The notes under the pieces were generated by a model. That model was not told where the DNA came from. It worked only from the letters and a program-made list of their open reading frames with translations, and ran no database searches. Below, piece by piece: positions 61,815-64,000 of a stretch of DNA of 64,000 nt; within the stretch, counting starts at the first letter, position 1, and every line of letters begins with the position of its first letter. The stretch is from NCBI RefSeq assembly GCF_019898765.1, contig NZ_JAIOKB010000006.1, positions 1 through 64,000 of the forward strand, given 5' to 3'. Source of the stretch: Sphingomonas yunnanensis. GTDB lineage: Bacteria > Pseudomonadota > Alphaproteobacteria > Sphingomonadales > Sphingomonadaceae. The translations under genes and the position numbers were made by a program.

Positions 61815-64000
61815 TCAGAAGGTGGTGGTGACGCCGAGCGTGAAGATCCGCCCGCTGGTGGTGTACACCAGGGTACGGTCGGCGGTGCGATCGGTGAACT
61901 GCTCGATGGCCTGGTTGGTGACGTTGATGCCCTCGGCGACGAAGCGCAGGCTGGGCGTCGGGCTGTAGCGGATCTGGAAGTCGATGTTGTTGGTCGGGCG
62001 GATGCCCTCGCCGACGTTGGCATTGCCGCCCGCACCCGTGAGATAGCGGCTGCGATAGGCGGTGGAAACGCGCGCGCCGAAGCGCTCGGTCTCAAAGTAG
62101 AGCGTCGCATTGGCCGCCCAGCGCGACAGGTTGTAGAGCGGGATGCGCTCGCTCACGCCGTTGTACACCGCATTCTGGTCGCCGCTGATCCAGGTGCCGT
62201 TCGCGACCGCGCCGAGCCGGTCGAACGGGGCGGGCAGGAAGGTGAAGTCGTGCTGGAACGCCACCTCCACGCCGCGGATGCTGGCACCTTCGCCGTTGAT
62301 CGGGCGCGTGTAATTGTACGGCGTGGTGCCGTCCTGGCCGGGTAGCAGCAGCGACACGGGGAAGCCGGTGGCGCTGTAGGGGACCTGCGACGTCTCCGAG
62401 GTGATGAAGCTGTCGAGGTCCTTCCAGAAGAAGCCGACCGAGGCGAAGCCGTTGCGATCCATGTAATATTCCAGCCCGCCCTCGGCCGAGGTCGAGCGGA
62501 ACGGCGCGAGATAGGGGTTGCCGACCGAGACGGTGCCGCCGAACGGCGCCACCGTCAGCGTGCCGGCCGCGGCGAGCTGCGCCAGCCCGGGCCGGTTGAC
62601 GTTGCGCGCCACCGAGCCGCGCGCGACCAGCCGCTGGGTGAGGTCAAGCGCGACGTTGAGCGCGGGGAGCCAGTCCTCGCTGCTGGTGCGCGCGGTCACC
62701 GGCTCCAAGGTGGTGACGCCGTTGGTGGCGGTGGCGAGCGACCCGCGCGAGGTCAGGTCGGTGTGGTAATAGCGAACGCCCGCGTTGCCGCGCAGCCGCA
62801 TCGCGCCGAGATACGTGTCGAGGTCGAGCTGCGCGAACCCCGCCCAGGTCTTCTCGACGATGCCGAAGTCGCTGCCCGCGGTGAGATTGGCGCGCGTGAG
62901 ATCTCGGTTATTGCCGAGCAGCGCGTAGATGCCGTCGACGTCGCCACCGACGTAGGGCAGCAGGCTGTCGCGGTTGATCTCATATTTGAGCGAGTCGGGC
63001 ACGGCGCGATCGGCGGTCGCTTGCGTGCCGTAGAAGATGTTGGTGAGATACTGATAGCCGCCGTTGGTGAAGCGCTTGTACTCGCCGCCGAGCTCCAGCT
63101 TGAGGATGTCGCTGACATCGTAGACCGCCTGGATCTGCGCGTTGGTATAGTCGCTGCGGATCGTGTTCTCCTGCGTCACCAGCCGCTGCACGTTCCACAG
63201 CGACGGGTCGGTCAGGTCGAAGCCGTAGCTGTTCCGCGGGATCGTCGGGCGCATGTCGAAGCCGAAGGCGGTGTTGCGCGCCTGCAGGAACACCTTGTCG
63301 AATACCGGCTGCGCGAAGTCGGACTTCTGGTAGCCCGCCAGCGCGGTCAGCTTCAGCCGGTCGCTCGCCTGCCAGCCGAGATTGACCACCGCCTGGTAGA
63401 AGTCGGTTGAGTTGACGACGCGGTGGTGCTCGGTGCGCTGGTCGATCCCGGTGTAGCTCGCCGCCACCAGCGAGTTGCCCTCGATCGTCGCCGAGCGGAT
63501 GACCTGGGTACCGCTGACGTTGCCGGTCAGCGCGTTATAGCCGCCGGCCGCGATCGCCCAGTCGTCGCGGTCGTCTGACAGCCGGCCGTAGAGCAGGTCG
63601 ACGTCGAGCGTGAACCGCTCGCCCGGGTGGTATTGTAGCGCCGTGGTGACGCCGATCCGCTCGCGCTCCGTATACCAGGTCGACGGCGACTGCGCCTGGG
63701 GGGCGAAGATCGTGCCGCCGCGCAGCAGCGCGCGCGTCGCCTCGTCGATCTCGGGACCGATGTTGCGCGCGCCGTAGGTGACCTTGCCCCAGTTCCAGTT
63801 GCGATAGCCATATTCGTTATTGCGGATCTTGGAGTAGGCGACCGAGACCAGCGCGCCGACATCGCCCTGTCGCTGTGACAAGAGCACGACCAGCCGCGGC
63901 GTCACGCCGTCCGTGTTGGTGTTGGTCTGGCCCTTGGCGGAGAGCACGACGCGCGGGCCGTCATAGTCGAAAGGTCGCGCGGTATAGAGCTGCACCGTGC
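61815..64000 (-). CDS. TonB-dependent receptor, N-terminus outside window
   Basis: At least 726 residues of beta-barrel, ending IFTLGVTTTF at 61815. The N-terminal signal, TonB box and plug lie beyond base 64000, so the start is not visible. Barrel repeats and features such as RNVNRPGLAQLA and GNPYLAPFRSTSAEGGLEYY match large sphingomonad/Caulobacter-type receptors. It is upstream of the NPP1-like gene on the same strand, 76 bases apart, and both could be co-expressed. Confidence 0.9.
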   Translation of the reverse strand, partial: TVQLYTARPFDYDGPRVVLSAKGQTNTNTDGVTPRLVVLLSQRQGDVGALVSVAYSKIRNNEYGYRNWNWGKVTYGARNIGPEIDEATRALLRGGTIFAPQAQSPSTWYTERERIGVTTALQYHPGERFTLDVDLLYGRLSDDRDDWAIAAGGYNALTGNVSGTQVIRSATIEGNSLVAASYTGIDQRTEHHRVVNSTDFYQAVVNLGWQASDRLKLTALAGYQKSDFAQPVFDKVFLQARNTAFGFDMRPTIPRNSYGFDLTDPSLWNVQRLVTQENTIRSDYTNAQIQAVYDVSDILKLELGGEYKRFTNGGYQYLTNIFYGTQATADRAVPDSLKYEINRDSLLPYVGGDVDGIYALLGNNRDLTRANLTAGSDFGIVEKTWAGFAQLDLDTYLGAMRLRGNAGVRYYHTDLTSRGSLATATNGVTTLEPVTARTSSEDWLPALNVALDLTQRLVARGSVARNVNRPGLAQLAAAGTLTVAPFGGTVSVGNPYLAPFRSTSAEGGLEYYMDRNGFASVGFFWKDLDSFITSETSQVPYSATGFPVSLLLPGQDGTTPYNYTRPINGEGASIRGVEVAFQHDFTFLPAPFDRLGAVANGTWISGDQNAVYNGVSERIPLYNLSRWAANATLYFETERFGARVSTAYRSRYLTGAGGNANVGEGIRPTNNIDFQIRYSPTPSLRFVAEGINVTNQAIEQFTDRTADRTLVYTTSGRIFTLGVTTTF

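Overview
The window is high-GC DNA from an alphaproteobacterium, most likely a sphingomonad (Sphingomonas or a close relative). The evidence is four TonB-dependent receptors (a fifth runs off the right edge), LacI-controlled receptor/MFS modules, a family of very small sphingomonad-type proteins, a DUF6894-like protein and frequent GTG/TTG starts. No rRNA, tRNA, CRISPR array or phage block was seen. The region is mostly accessory: short functional modules separated by copies of one dispersed intergenic repeat, with several gene remnants.

1.3-20.6 kb is a coherent catabolic island. It holds two histidinol-dehydrogenase-like oxidoreductases, an SDR, a zinc MetE-like enzyme, an HpcH/HpaI aldolase, two MFS transporters, two TonB-dependent receptors, an amidase, an alpha/beta hydrolase read through into a double SnoaL-like protein, a two-domain cupin protein and a LacI regulator. 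A 14-bp palindrome, TGCATTCGAATGCA, or a close variant lies upstream of every transcription unit, six sites in all. The island therefore looks like one local LacI regulon with duplicated uptake and oxidation functions. Its substrate cannot be read from the sequence.

20.6-39.2 kb is a mosaic: a frameshifted TbpB-like lipoprotein remnant, two GGDEF proteins, an SDR/SDR/peroxiredoxin block beside a LysR regulator, a 6-oxocamphor-hydrolase-like crotonase, a secreted NTF2-like protein, a large collagen-like/coiled-coil protein with a small partner and a divergent LuxR regulator, an esterase-transglutaminase pair, and a run of tiny genes.

39.2-43.4 kb is a thiamine salvage operon: TPP riboswitch, receptor, kinase-like phosphotransferase and PnuT-like transporter. 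A fabI remnant follows.

43.9-53 kb has an EthD protein, a thioesterase, a TetR regulator divergent from an SDR-chemoreceptor chimera, a response regulator, several small stress-type genes, a Crp-family regulator, and an IS6-family transposase fused to the tail of a LysR gene. 53-64 kb holds an S1/P1 nuclease, an ECF sigma/FecR/STN-receptor/SGNH-hydrolase operon, and a TonB receptor followed by an NPP1 (NLP)-like secreted protein.

Starts were moved from the longest ORF where a ribosome binding site, an operator or family length argued for it. Function calls rest on motifs recalled from families; no database search was run.
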